Of a stretch of 64,000 bases of DNA, positions 18,820 through 28,062 are shown piece by piece; position 1 is the first letter of the stretch; each line of letters opens with the position of its first letter. Where the stretch lies: contig NZ_OY762229.1 in assembly GCF_963665355.1 (NCBI RefSeq), forward strand, positions 5,084,001 to 5,148,000. The letters run 5' to 3'. Below the pieces are notes generated by a model. The model was not told the origin of the DNA and did no database searches. It saw nothing but the letters and a program-made list of their open reading frames with translations. Origin of the DNA: an uncultured Desulfobacter sp. GTDB taxonomy: Bacteria; Desulfobacterota; Desulfobacteria; Desulfobacterales; Desulfobacteraceae. Both the position numbers and the translations under genes were made by a program.

Positions 18820-20007
18820 TTGAACAAAAATGCACCACGTATAAAGATCGGTTTGGAGACCCTACCTGACAATCTTCCTGGATGCTTAAAGGGCAGACGC
18901 ATAGGACTTCTGGCAAATCCAGCCTCGGTTACACATAAATTTGAACATGCAAAAGAGGTTATATCACAACTGCTTCCAGGACAGCTATGTGCCCTATTCT
19001 CACCCCAGCACGGTTTTTTTGCGGAAAAACAGGATAACATGATTGAATCGGGGCATTTCAGAGACCCGGAGCTCAACATACCGGTGTTCAGCCTGTACAG
19101 TGAGACAAGAATCCCCACGGCCGACATGTTTGCCCCCATAGACACCCTTGTCGTTGACATCCAGGATGTCGGGACCCGTGTGTATACCTTTATATACACC
19201 ATCTCGTACTGTCTTGAGACGGCAGCAAAGCTGGACAAGGACGTGGTCATCCTAGACCGCCCCAATCCTGTCGGCGGCCTTCAGGTTGAGGGCAATATCC
19301 TTGAAGATGAGTACTCTTCATTTGTCGGACGTTACCCCATACCCATGCGCCACGGCATGACCGTCGGTGAGATTTGTTCCTATATCAACACAACCCAAAA
19401 AATCGGATGTGATCTTACCGTCATTCCCATGCAGGGGTGGACCAGGGATATGTACTGGCAGGATACCGGACTATCCTGGGTTCCACCCTCCCCAAACCTG
19501 CCCACACCCCTTTCCGCCATGGTCTATCCCGGCCAGGTCATCTTTGAAGGGACAAATCTGTCGGAAGGACGAGGCACCACCCTGCCCTTTGAACAGTTCG
19601 GAGCGCCGTATATTGATAATTATGCTTTAAAGCAACACGCCCAAGACCGCCTTAACGGCGTTGTACTGCGCCCGGTCTGCTTCCAGCCCACATCCGGAAA
19701 ATGGCAAAACCAGATATGTCAAGGCGTCCATATCCATGTAACAGACAGGCAAAAATACAAACCATATCTGCACGCCCTGATTTTGTTGCAGGAAATTATG
19801 AAGACACACCCTGACGGGTTTCAGTTCAAAGCGCCGCCCTATGAGTATGAATTTGAGCGCCTGCCCATGGATTTGATTTTAGGGAGCCGGAAGTTGCGGG
19901 AAAACCTTGAAGAGATGAATGACCCCATAGAACTGGAAAAGTCCTGGCAGATACCCTTGGATCAGTTTAAGCAGGAGTCACAGGCCTTCTACATATATAC
20001 TGCATAG
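18820..20007 (+). CDS. NamZ-like exo-beta-N-acetylmuramidase (DUF1343)
   Basis: The whole 395-residue protein matches the DUF1343 family: IGLLANPASV, FSPQHGFF, DIQDVGTRVYTF, LDRPNPVGG, EGTNLSEGRGTTLPFEQFGAP. Characterised NamZ enzymes release N-acetylmuramic acid from the ends of peptidoglycan fragments. I see no convincing signal peptide at the annotated start (TTG or ATG near 18820), so it may act in the cytoplasm or be exported by other means. A terminator follows. A fused MurU-AmgK gene, which would recycle the MurNAc product, lies 3.3 kb downstream on the same strand. Confidence 0.87.
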   Translation: MNKNAPRIKIGLETLPDNLPGCLKGRRIGLLANPASVTHKFEHAKEVISQLLPGQLCALFSPQHGFFAEKQDNMIESGHFRDPELNIPVFSLYSETRIPTADMFAPIDTLVVDIQDVGTRVYTFIYTISYCLETAAKLDKDVVILDRPNPVGGLQVEGNILEDEYSSFVGRYPIPMRHGMTVGEICSYINTTQKIGCDLTVIPMQGWTRDMYWQDTGLSWVPPSPNLPTPLSAMVYPGQVIFEGTNLSEGRGTTLPFEQFGAPYIDNYALKQHAQDRLNGVVLRPVCFQPTSGKWQNQICQGVHIHVTDRQKYKPYLHALILLQEIMKTHPDGFQFKAPPYEYEFERLPMDLILGSRKLRENLEEMNDPIELEKSWQIPLDQFKQESQAFYIYTA

Positions 20008-20041
20008 TACCTAATCCAAATACTGATCGCCACTCAGACAC

Positions 20042-20080
20042 AAAAAAAGGGACGTGATATGTCATCAGGTCCCTTTAATA
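20042..20080 (+). terminator. terminator after namZ
   Basis: AAAGGGAC (20046-20053) pairs with GTCCCTTT (20069-20076), with an A run on the left and a short T/A stretch on the right, so it may work on both strands between namZ and the convergent small gene. Confidence 0.7.
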
Positions 20081-20164
20081 ATCATCCTAACTGATAAATC
20101 CGAGAAACCGGAATTATCTGGCACTTATGCAGCTGTTTTTAAATGCGGAAAATTGCGTTTTGTA

Positions 20165-20368
20165 TCAATCAGCAGAAGCGTCAGCGCCTTCGTCATTTTT
20201 CCAGGAGTCTTTCAACTCGTCAAATCCGAGGTAGAGTGCAAAGCCACCGGCCAGCAGAAGAATAACAGGGATACATCCAGTAATAATTTGCAAAAACTCA
20301 CTAAACCATACAGCCAGACCAACAACTCCGAGAAGAACTGCAATAGCTCCACCAATTAACGTTTTCAT
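20165..20368 (-). CDS. small two-TM membrane protein, unknown function
   Basis: A 67-residue protein with two hydrophobic segments (about residues 3-22 and 28-47) and a short charged C terminus ending in acidic and alanine residues. AGGAGGATAATCT lies directly before the ATG, a strong ribosome-binding site. I do not recognise a family. The gene is convergent with namZ. Confidence 0.65.
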   Translation of the reverse strand: MKTLIGGAIAVLLGVVGLAVWFSEFLQIITGCIPVILLLAGGFALYLGFDELKDSWKNDEGADASAD

Positions 20369-20701
20369 AGATTATCCTCCTTAAATTCCCGTCTAAACAT
20401 TTGATACGTATAATACGTCATTCATACCCAAATTTATTGCGTTTCTTTCATAAGCGTATTTCAATAGATGAGGAAAAATATCACAGGCCCCTGATTTTAT
20501 CAAGGCGTTTTTACCCATGCGTAAACATATAAATAAATTATTTTAATTCAATATGTTACATAAAAAACAGCCAATTATTTTATGGGTTCAAAAAAAAATT
20601 ATCATATTGCCATGCAAACCAAGCTCTGGTATTGAATTAACCGAAAAAAGCGTTCCTGCCACGATTGACGCTTTAAACTCCGATGGAAAAAGGACATCCC
20701 C
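20369..20701. other. divergent intergenic region upstream of plsB
   Basis: About 330 bp of AT-rich sequence between the small membrane gene and plsB. It must carry both promoters. A palindromic ATACGTATAATACG stretch lies near 20402-20420. I see no open frame or RNA gene. Confidence 0.5.
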
Positions 20702-23347
20702 ATGAGCATGTTTGCACCTATAAATAACCTGGTCTTAGCCATACGAAAAAAAATACATATATTAATCGAGTTTTTACTTAACAATTCCCATGATTATTAT
20801 TCAAGTTTTTATCCAGGAACCCAAAGCTTTATTGTCGGAAAAATACTGAACCATCTTGTTAAGAAAATCAACATAGATAACAACAGCATCCAAAGGATTA
20901 AAAACACGCCGCCGGACTCCATTGTTATTTTCACCTGCAAAAACAAACATCTTTTTGATTTTTTGTATTTTCACACCCTTTTAAAACCTATGAACTGTCC
21001 GTATCCTGAATTGGGTTTTGATTTACGTTTTTTCTTCTTGCTGCCCATAAAACAGCTTGGACGGATAATCATTTCTCATCTGGACTACTTTTTTCACCAT
21101 TTCCAACTTAAAGATATCTATTCCAGCGGATATGCCCGGACAATGCTTTTGGAGAACCGGGCAGGATTCATCACTCTTATAGAAGAGGAGGAGTTTTACA
21201 ACAGGTTTATCAGGTCAACACCGGACCCGTTGTTTCATCTGATTGAGTTGCAGAAACAGACTGAAAAACCGGTTGTCATCATACCTGAAGATATTATCTA
21301 TATCACCAAACCCATGCACAAAAACCCCAGCCTTGGGGATATCATATTCGGAACCCATGAAAAACCCGGTCGTCTTAAAAGAATTTTTACCCTTTTACGC
21401 CAACCGGACAAAATCCGTGTGCAGGTATCCCTGCCCGTAAATCTGAAAGCGTTTCTGGCCCGGCCTGAAATCCAGCGTCTTGATTCTGAATTCCAGACCC
21501 ATCGGCTCAGAAGCCACCTTGTGGATACCCTGAACCGCCAGCGCAAAAGCATCACCGGCCCTGTTCTTAAATCCCGGCAGGAGATCACCGAGGACATTCT
21601 CAACAGAAAATCCCTAAGAGAATTTCTGGCAGCCTATGCAGATAAAACCGGGACTTCTTCACGAAAGGTAAACAAAAAGGCCGCTTCTTATATTGATGAA
21701 ATAGCGGCCAACTACAGTTTAAGGACAATAAATTTTTTAAACTGGATTTTGACGGCGGTGTTTAAAAACATATTCGAAGGAATTTCCGTGTCCCAGGACG
21801 AGATCAACATGATGCGGGAGACCTATACCAAGGCCCCGTTGATCCTGATCCCCTGTCATAAAAGCCACCTTGACTACCTGCTTTTACCCTATGTGATGTT
21901 CAAAAATAACATGCCCTGCCCCCATATTGCAGCGGGCAAAAATCTTTCCTTCTGGCCCCTTGGACCGATCTTCAGGGGCGGCGGGGCCTTTTTCCTGCGA
22001 CGGACCTTCAAGGGTGCCGAGCTGTACACCCGTATTTTTGCAGCATATATCGAGAAACTTCTCTACGAAGGTTTCAACATCAAAATTTATATCGAAGGGG
22101 GCAGAAGCCGGACAGGCAAAGTACTGCCCCCCAAAACAGGCGGACTGTCCATGATTATCCGGGCATTTTTAAGCGGTGCCTGTGAAGACCTTTATTTTGT
22201 GCCCGCCTATGTGGGGTATGACAGGGTTCTGGAAGAAGACGCATATCTCAATGAAATTGAGGGTGGGAAAAAAACGCCTGAAAACCTCAAAGGCCTGCTG
22301 AACACGCGAAAATTCCTGAAACGCAAGTACGGTAAAGTATATCTTAAATTTGACACCCCGATTTCCATGAACACGTATATGGCCGAAAAAGGAATTAATC
22401 TCAGAAAGGCCAGTGACGGTGAATTCAATCAATTTGTCACGGAATTCGGATACAAACTGATAAACGCCATCAATGACAATACGGTTGCCACGCCCCATGG
22501 CCTCATAGCCTCCAGCATCCTTAACTGTTCAGAAAATACATTTACAAAACAGCAGATGTTTGCCCGGGTAAATACCTATATGAATCATCTGACCTTTCAC
22601 GGGGCATATCTTTCCGACACATTGATGATGGACCAGGACAATGCCTTTGATTCGGTCATTGAAAATTTTATTTCCAGAAATTTCATTGAACTTGCCGATG
22701 AAGACGAGGATGACATCACAGACACCACCATGCTCATTGTCAAGCACAATAAAAGACCGGTTCTGGACTATTATAAAAACTCGGTGATCTGTTTCTTTGT
22801 GCCGGCTGCATATACAGCCGCAGCCATTATAGAGATTGACCGGTTCAAGTTTGAATTGCAGGATCTTGTATCCAGGTATCATTTTTTACAAAAACTGTTC
22901 ACAGACGAATTTTCATTTGATGAAGAGATCACGGCACAGCAGCAGATCTCAAAGGCGCTAAAAGGTTTTATCAATGAGGGGATTCTTGTGCCCGACCCCC
23001 AATTTGCGGACACATTTAACCTGACATCGGAAGGGTTGAGAAAATTAAAATGGTTTGCGGCCTTTCTCATTCCTTTTTTCGAATCCTATTTGACCTGCCT
23101 GATCTTCCTGGAAAAAGAAAAGACAGATAAATATGATGTCAAAGAACGTGCAAAAAAGCTGCTGTCATTCGGCACCAAACTGTATAAACGCAACCAGGTG
23201 GTACGAAAGGAATCCTTGTCCCTGATCAACTACCAGAATGCCGTGAACTATTTTGCCCGGAACGATATTAACGGATCCAGTGACCAGGAGCGTATAGACC
23301 AGTACAAGGAGATCATTAATCTGCTTTCCAGACGAATCTCGAGTTGA
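20702..23347 (+). CDS. plsB: glycerol-3-phosphate acyltransferase PlsB
   Basis: The first acyl transfer in phospholipid synthesis at the inner membrane. The acyltransferase blocks appear in order: CHKSHLDYLL (HX4D, about residue 387), GGGAFFLRR, YIEGGRSRTGK and FVPAYVGYDRV. The long N-terminal domain (about 350 residues) and C-terminal helical domain give 881 residues, comparable to the 807 of E. coli PlsB. The start is ATG 20702 (ATG 20708 is also possible). The stop overlaps the next frame, and the peptidoglycan recycling gene follows at once, so plsB, murU-amgK, dapB and the J-domain gene look like one operon. Confidence 0.93.
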   Translation: MSMFAPINNLVLAIRKKIHILIEFLLNNSHDYYSSFYPGTQSFIVGKILNHLVKKINIDNNSIQRIKNTPPDSIVIFTCKNKHLFDFLYFHTLLKPMNCPYPELGFDLRFFFLLPIKQLGRIIISHLDYFFHHFQLKDIYSSGYARTMLLENRAGFITLIEEEEFYNRFIRSTPDPLFHLIELQKQTEKPVVIIPEDIIYITKPMHKNPSLGDIIFGTHEKPGRLKRIFTLLRQPDKIRVQVSLPVNLKAFLARPEIQRLDSEFQTHRLRSHLVDTLNRQRKSITGPVLKSRQEITEDILNRKSLREFLAAYADKTGTSSRKVNKKAASYIDEIAANYSLRTINFLNWILTAVFKNIFEGISVSQDEINMMRETYTKAPLILIPCHKSHLDYLLLPYVMFKNNMPCPHIAAGKNLSFWPLGPIFRGGGAFFLRRTFKGAELYTRIFAAYIEKLLYEGFNIKIYIEGGRSRTGKVLPPKTGGLSMIIRAFLSGACEDLYFVPAYVGYDRVLEEDAYLNEIEGGKKTPENLKGLLNTRKFLKRKYGKVYLKFDTPISMNTYMAEKGINLRKASDGEFNQFVTEFGYKLINAINDNTVATPHGLIASSILNCSENTFTKQQMFARVNTYMNHLTFHGAYLSDTLMMDQDNAFDSVIENFISRNFIELADEDEDDITDTTMLIVKHNKRPVLDYYKNSVICFFVPAAYTAAAIIEIDRFKFELQDLVSRYHFLQKLFTDEFSFDEEITAQQQISKALKGFINEGILVPDPQFADTFNLTSEGLRKLKWFAAFLIPFFESYLTCLIFLEKEKTDKYDVKERAKKLLSFGTKLYKRNQVVRKESLSLINYQNAVNYFARNDINGSSDQERIDQYKEIINLLSRRISS

Positions 23348-23352
23348 CAAAC

Positions 23353-25053
23353 GTGAAAGCACTGATACTTGCAGCAGGACTTGGCACAAGGCTTTTGCCC
23401 TATACACAGCACGTGCCCAAGCCCCTTTTCACCATCAACGGCCGGCCGGTCCTCGACTATGCCGTTCAAAGCCTACTGGCTGCCGGATGCACAAAGATTT
23501 TTATCAATGCCCACCATCTGGCGGATGCCATCGAACGCTTTGTTGACAATCACCGGTCAAAAGACCTTCTGGAGGTGGTTTTTGAACCAGTCATTCTCAA
23601 CACCGGCGGAGCCATTGCCAACATTGGCAGTCAACTGGCAGATGATGATTTTTTTGTGGTCAACGCCGATGTGATCTGCGACTTTGATCTGTCACTTCTG
23701 ATGGCCAGCCACAAGGCATCCAATGCCCTTGCCACCCTGCTGGTCCATGACTGCCTTCGTTTCAACACCCTTTGCGTAGAACAGACAGCGTCTGGCCCCG
23801 GCATTGTCAGACACTTTTCCCAGGCCCCGTCCGGTCTTGCGTTCACAGGAATCCAGGCAATTTCCCCGGGCATTTTTGAATACATGCCCCCTGAAAAAAT
23901 TTTTTCAAGCATTGATGTATATAAAAAATTATGTCCACAGGAAAAAATTTTTGCCCTTGAAGCTAAACAGTTTTACTGGCGGGACATGGGCACCCCCCAG
24001 GATTACCAGCAGACTTCCAGGGAATGCCTGGCCGGGAAAATCTTTGGAATTGCCCCGTCTCAGATTCATGAAATTGAAATTGAGAGCCTCGCCGGCGACG
24101 GATCGGACAGGCTTTGGTTTCGGGCCTGGTATCAGGGAAAAAGCCTGATTCTATCGGATCACGGCATTTGCCTGGGCCCTCCCCAATGCAGCACCAAAAA
24201 CAACAATGGTACAGCCCAGCTGAATTCATTTATAAAAATAGGACAACATCTGGCAGGCAAAGGTGTTGCCGTTCCCAGAATTCTGGGGCATGACACCATT
24301 TCAGGCCAGGTGGCAGTGGCAGATCTTGAAAACACCCACCTGGCAGACCATATCCGGGACATGGATGAAAAGCATATTATCACATGGTATCAACTTGTTA
24401 TTGATGCCCTGATCGATTTTTCCTTCAAAGGTATTGAGAATTTTGACACGGCATGGACCTGCCAGACCCCGTGCTATTCAAAACAGATGATCCTGGACCT
24501 GGAGTGCCGGTATTTCATGCGGGCCTTTGTCAATGAATACCTTGGCCGTGAAGAACAATTTGCAACCTTTGCTCTGCCCTTTTCCCATATTGCCGACAAC
24601 GCACTGCGTTATGCCATAAACGGACTGATGCACAGGGACTGCCAGTCAAAAAACATCATGATCCATGACGGACGGCCATGGTTTATTGATTTTCAGTCCG
24701 CACGCCCGGGGCCTATCCAGTATGATCTGGCTTCCCTTTTGATCGACCCCTATGTTACACTGTCCCGGAATGTCCGGGATGAGCTTTTAAACTATGCTTT
24801 GGAAAAAATCGGCCCTAAAGTATCCTTTGAGAAAGATGCTTTTATCCACACTTTCAAATACTGCTGTATTTCACGGAACTTTCAGATGCTGGGTGCCTTT
24901 GGTTTTCTGACCCGAGTTAAACACAAAGACCAATTTAAAAAATATATCCCTGCAGCCCTGAAAGGACTTGAATACCGGCTCAAAGAACTGGACAACCCCG
25001 GATTGGGTGACTTAACTGATTTTGTCCAAAGCCTTCAAGGAGATTTAAAATGA
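23353..25053 (+). CDS. fused MurNAc-1-phosphate uridylyltransferase / MurNAc kinase (MurU-AmgK)
   Basis: The N-terminal half (about residues 1-230) is a sugar nucleotidyltransferase: LILAAGLGTRLLPYT, HVPKPLF, NTGGAI, VVNADVICD. The C-terminal half (about 240-566) is an aminoglycoside-phosphotransferase-fold kinase with GSDRLWFR, the catalytic MHRDCQSKNIM and the metal-binding IDFQSARPG. In Pseudomonas AmgK and MurU are separate neighbours that turn MurNAc into UDP-MurNAc, bypassing de novo synthesis; here they form one chain with the order MurU-AmgK. I prefer GTG 23353, which gives (M)KALILAAG; a TTG at 23344 overlapping the plsB stop is the alternative. A stop-start ATGA overlap links it to dapB. 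Confidence 0.85.
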   Translation: MKALILAAGLGTRLLPYTQHVPKPLFTINGRPVLDYAVQSLLAAGCTKIFINAHHLADAIERFVDNHRSKDLLEVVFEPVILNTGGAIANIGSQLADDDFFVVNADVICDFDLSLLMASHKASNALATLLVHDCLRFNTLCVEQTASGPGIVRHFSQAPSGLAFTGIQAISPGIFEYMPPEKIFSSIDVYKKLCPQEKIFALEAKQFYWRDMGTPQDYQQTSRECLAGKIFGIAPSQIHEIEIESLAGDGSDRLWFRAWYQGKSLILSDHGICLGPPQCSTKNNNGTAQLNSFIKIGQHLAGKGVAVPRILGHDTISGQVAVADLENTHLADHIRDMDEKHIITWYQLVIDALIDFSFKGIENFDTAWTCQTPCYSKQMILDLECRYFMRAFVNEYLGREEQFATFALPFSHIADNALRYAINGLMHRDCQSKNIMIHDGRPWFIDFQSARPGPIQYDLASLLIDPYVTLSRNVRDELLNYALEKIGPKVSFEKDAFIHTFKYCCISRNFQMLGAFGFLTRVKHKDQFKKYIPAALKGLEYRLKELDNPGLGDLTDFVQSLQGDLK

Positions 25054-25886
25054 ATTACATACCCATCATGATCAGCGGACTGCCGGGAAAGGTGGCCGCT
25101 ATAATGGCTGAGGCCGCGTCGCAGGATCAGCGGTTTACCCTTGTACCTTTCTCCCTGACCGGAGAGGATATTACCCAGACCCAGGTGTCTGTGAATCAGA
25201 CAGATGTGACGCTTTTAAAACCCAGTGAACGGGAAGGAAAGATCAATGATATTCTTGAATCTTACCCTGGCTGCATCTGTGTTGATTACACCCACCCGAC
25301 AGCTGTCAATGATAATGCCAAATTTTATGTGACGCATAAAATCCCCTTTGTCATGGGCACCACGGGCGGAGACAGACAGGACCTTGAAAATACGGTAAAC
25401 AGCGGATCGATTCCCGCAGTCATTGCCCCGAACATGGCCAAACAGATCGTCGGACTTCAAGCCATGCTCGAATACGGGGCCAACACCTTTCCGGGGCTTT
25501 TCAAAGGATTCACGCTTCAAGTCAAAGAGAGCCATCAGCAGGCAAAAGCGGATACATCGGGAACGGCCAAAGCCCTGGTGGCCTGTTTCAATCAACTGGG
25601 AACGGATTTTAATATTGAGCATATTGAAAAAATAAGAGATCCGAAAGTTCAAAGAGAAGATTTACACGTTCCGGAGGAATATATAGGAGGGCACGGGTGG
25701 CATACATATACACTTAAAGCACCGGACGGGTCAGCTCTGTTTGAACTGACCCATAACATAAACGGACGTCAGATTTATGTTTCAGGGACCTTTGATGCGG
25801 TGGTTTTTCTGAAAAACAAAATTGATTCAAACACCGTTGAGCGCAACCTTTTTACCATGATTGACGTACTGAGCGCCGGGATGTGA
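25050..25886 (+). CDS. dapB: 4-hydroxy-tetrahydrodipicolinate reductase
   Basis: Reduces the cyclic product of DapA in lysine and meso-diaminopimelate synthesis. The N-terminal Rossmann start is ISGLPGKVA, VMGTTGGD and APNMAKQIVG are cofactor-loop matches, and KESHQQAKADTSGTAKAL contains the substrate-binding lysine and GTA. The sequence resembles the plant-type DapB subgroup more than E. coli DapB. Length is 278 residues. Its ATG overlaps the stop of murU-amgK (ATGA). meso-DAP supply next to MurNAc recycling places this operon in cell-wall precursor synthesis. Confidence 0.9.
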   Translation: MNYIPIMISGLPGKVAAIMAEAASQDQRFTLVPFSLTGEDITQTQVSVNQTDVTLLKPSEREGKINDILESYPGCICVDYTHPTAVNDNAKFYVTHKIPFVMGTTGGDRQDLENTVNSGSIPAVIAPNMAKQIVGLQAMLEYGANTFPGLFKGFTLQVKESHQQAKADTSGTAKALVACFNQLGTDFNIEHIEKIRDPKVQREDLHVPEEYIGGHGWHTYTLKAPDGSALFELTHNINGRQIYVSGTFDAVVFLKNKIDSNTVERNLFTMIDVLSAGM

Positions 25887-25888
25887 AA

Positions 25889-26413
25889 ATGACTCCGCTG
25901 GTTAAATTTATACTGGTTCTTCTGGGGCTGGCCTATCTTATTTCTCCTGCGGATTTGATCCCCGAAATGTATCTGCCCTGGGTGGGATGGATAGATGACA
26001 GCCTGGTTATGCTGTGTATTTATCATTTGATCCGATATGGCAGACTTCCCTCCTTTTTGTTTAGAAAAGGAGGGAAGTCGTCTTCTAAAAACAAAACGCA
26101 AGATCCTGCAACAGAGAAACCATCGGGAAAAGCCTCCCAAAACGGATCAACAGCCAGACCCAATACAACAGGGCCGTCCGAAAAACAGAACCGTTACACC
26201 AAAACCGATACCGTTAAATCCCCCTTTGAGATCCTTGGCGTGGACAGAAACGCATCCTGGTCTGACATTCAGACTGCGTATAAAAACAAGGCCAAACAAT
26301 ACCACCCGGATAAACTGTCCCACCTGGGTGAAGAGTTCTCGAACCTTGCCAATGGAAAATTTTTAGAGATTCAGCAGGCATATGCTAAGCTAAAGTCTCT
26401 TAATAATCGGTAA
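25889..26413 (+). CDS. DUF1232 membrane segment plus C-terminal J domain
   Basis: The N terminus is a DUF1232-like membrane unit (LVKFILVLLGLAYLISPADLIP, then a second hydrophobic stretch WIDDSLVMLCIYHLI). A polar, low-complexity linker (about residues 60-110) leads to a C-terminal J domain with PFEILGVDRNASWSDI and the HPD motif, so it should recruit DnaK to the membrane. A GTG at 25883 overlapping the dapB stop is an alternative start. A perfect 15-bp hairpin lies in the coding sequence at the junction of membrane unit and linker. It is the last gene of the plsB-dapB cluster by spacing. Confidence 0.82.
   Translation: MTPLVKFILVLLGLAYLISPADLIPEMYLPWVGWIDDSLVMLCIYHLIRYGRLPSFLFRKGGKSSSKNKTQDPATEKPSGKASQNGSTARPNTTGPSEKQNRYTKTDTVKSPFEILGVDRNASWSDIQTAYKNKAKQYHPDKLSHLGEEFSNLANGKFLEIQQAYAKLKSLNNR
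26043..26079. repeat. perfect 15-bp stem, 7-base loop hairpin inside a coding region
   Basis: GACTTCCCTCCTTTT (26043-26057) and AAAAGGAGGGAAGTC (26065-26079) are perfect inverted copies. The hairpin encodes part of the SFLFRKGGKS stretch of the DUF1232-J protein. There is no T run after it. The right arm contains GGAGG. Confidence 0.9.
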
Positions 26414-26450
26414 AAGAATAATTGAACACAACAAAATTTAGGAAACGCCA

Positions 26451-26744
26451 TTGACCGGCATCAGCGAAATTCTTGTACTTATACTTCTAATATTGTGCAT
26501 CCTGATTGTCCCCAGAATGATGACCCCGAAATCTGCCGCCAAAAGAAAAAAAACAGGGACATCTGCCAGGAGGATTTCAATGAAAATGAGGGCTTCCATT
26601 GTGCTGTCCATAACCATCATAATCATCAGTGCCCTGGGGACTAAGCCCTGGCAGGGTCAATTTTCGATGTTTATTGTGTCTGGTATTCTGCCGGTGGCCT
26701 TAGGGTGGTCCCTCGTGTGGATATTCTCTGCACGAAAAAAATAA
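26451..26744 (+). CDS. small two-TM membrane protein, unknown function
   Basis: A 97-residue protein from TTG 26451 with AGGA eight bases upstream. Two hydrophobic segments (about residues 7-24 and 48-65, plus a third weaker one at 72-92) are separated by a very basic loop (KSAAKRKKTGTSARR). I recognise no family. It lies 26 bp before the transposase-like gene. Confidence 0.6.
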   Translation: MTGISEILVLILLILCILIVPRMMTPKSAAKRKKTGTSARRISMKMRASIVLSITIIIISALGTKPWQGQFSMFIVSGILPVALGWSLVWIFSARKK

Positions 26745-26769
26745 AAAGAGAAGCCATTGAGGTGTTGCC

Positions 26770-27726
26770 ATGAAAATACATCTTCATAAGAATGCCACAA
26801 CTACCCCTGCCCAGCGTGCATATATTCAAAAGAATTCCCATTTGCCCGTTGCCACCCTGGCAGAAAAAACAGGGGTTAGTAAAACCACAATACGACGATG
26901 GCTAAAACGCACAGATATATACGACCGACCGCATACACCCAAGCGCATCAAAACAGCCCTGTCCCCCATTGAAGAGCTGAAAATCATTATCTGCCGGCTG
27001 GCATTCAGGGCAGGCCTTGATGACCTTCACCAAATTGCAGAATCTTTTTTCAAGGTCACTTGCTCCAGGGCCAGTCTTAACAGATGTCTCAAGCGATACC
27101 AGATTTCCAGGGTGCCAAAACTCAGAAAATCTGTACCCTTTAATCTCAAAGATTACACAGGCACATATTTTTATTACAATTATTTTCGCCTGCCGTCTTT
27201 TCTGGAAAACGAACCATCTGTGGTGCTGCAAACCCTCCTTGACTGCTCATTCCGGACCTTTCATGCCCAGTTTTCCACCACGATGGATTCATTTATTTGT
27301 GATCACATCCAGGGTTTCCCTTTAAAGGTATTGGGAATTATTTACAATAATCCAATAAATCTGGGCGCTGAAAATATAGATATAAAAAATCAGACCTTTC
27401 CCATTGAGCAGTTATGCAGATCATTGGGGCTTTCATACTTTCACATGGATGATATCATGCATATTAAAACCATAAGGGGATTAAACTCAAAAATAAAAAT
27501 AATCGTTAACAAATCCGACCTGAAAAAAGATACAACGACTTGGGAAACCAACGAAACGCTGGCAGAACAGTTATCCCGTTACAACTTTGAACATCCCCTG
27601 GGCTATTTAAAACAGAAAACACCCTACCAGGCCATGGAGGCACACTACATCCATTACCCCAACAGTTTCAAACACAAGCCTGAATGCATGGCAGGGTCCC
27701 CACATGCAGAAATTAAAATCCAGTAG
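26770..27726 (+). CDS. IS481-like transposase relative lacking the DDE residues
   Basis: The N terminus is an IS481-type helix-turn-helix (MKIHLHKNATTTPAQRAYIQ, TLAEKTGVSKTTIRRWLKR) and the second HTH segment follows (about residues 65-115). The C-terminal part still aligns with an IS481 integrase core: LEQLCRSLGL-like helix, then LSRYNFEHPLGYLKQKTPYQAM, where functional transposases have YNxxRPHxxLxxxTP. The catalytic acids are gone: IYNNPIN replaces the usual TDNG, and GLNSKIKI replaces the GKAERF that carries Glu. The frame is intact (318 codons) and there are no terminal repeats that I can see, so this looks like a domesticated DNA-binding protein rather than an active element. It lies 416 bp upstream of the flagellin gene. 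Confidence 0.75.
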   Translation: MKIHLHKNATTTPAQRAYIQKNSHLPVATLAEKTGVSKTTIRRWLKRTDIYDRPHTPKRIKTALSPIEELKIIICRLAFRAGLDDLHQIAESFFKVTCSRASLNRCLKRYQISRVPKLRKSVPFNLKDYTGTYFYYNYFRLPSFLENEPSVVLQTLLDCSFRTFHAQFSTTMDSFICDHIQGFPLKVLGIIYNNPINLGAENIDIKNQTFPIEQLCRSLGLSYFHMDDIMHIKTIRGLNSKIKIIVNKSDLKKDTTTWETNETLAEQLSRYNFEHPLGYLKQKTPYQAMEAHYIHYPNSFKHKPECMAGSPHAEIKIQ

Positions 27727-27965
27727 TAGTAGTTGAAATGTGCTTTGGGCGTCCAGGCGGCAGGGAATACAAAAACAGGGCATGTGACAAACTACAAAGT
27801 GATGGGCTTTATGGTAAAAAATCAGGCCCGGTAAAGTTTATACGCTACCAAATCTCAATTGATTAGTTCCACACTCTTTCAATATTTATTAAAAATTCAA
27901 CAAGATATATATCAACGAAAAAATTCAACCATTATCGCGTTCCATATTTCGCCATAGTTATTGAT

Positions 27966-27993
27966 TAAAGGTTCCCCGTTATTATCACGATAA
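27966..27993 (+). promoter_or_regulatory. candidate sigma-28 (FliA) promoter for flagellin
   Basis: TAAA (27966-27969), a 16-base spacer and CACGATAA (27986-27993) resemble the flagellar TAAA-N15-GCCGATAA consensus (six of eight in the -10 block, one base long in the spacer). It is the best match in the 416-bp gap upstream of the flagellin gene and would give a leader of about 140 bases. The rest of 27727-28142 shows no gene. Confidence 0.5.
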
Positions 27994-28062
27994 CTATTCT
28001 GAACATGGGATTCCAGAGTAATCAAGGCGGCCGGCCCCCGCCAAAAACTTTTAAACCATTCA

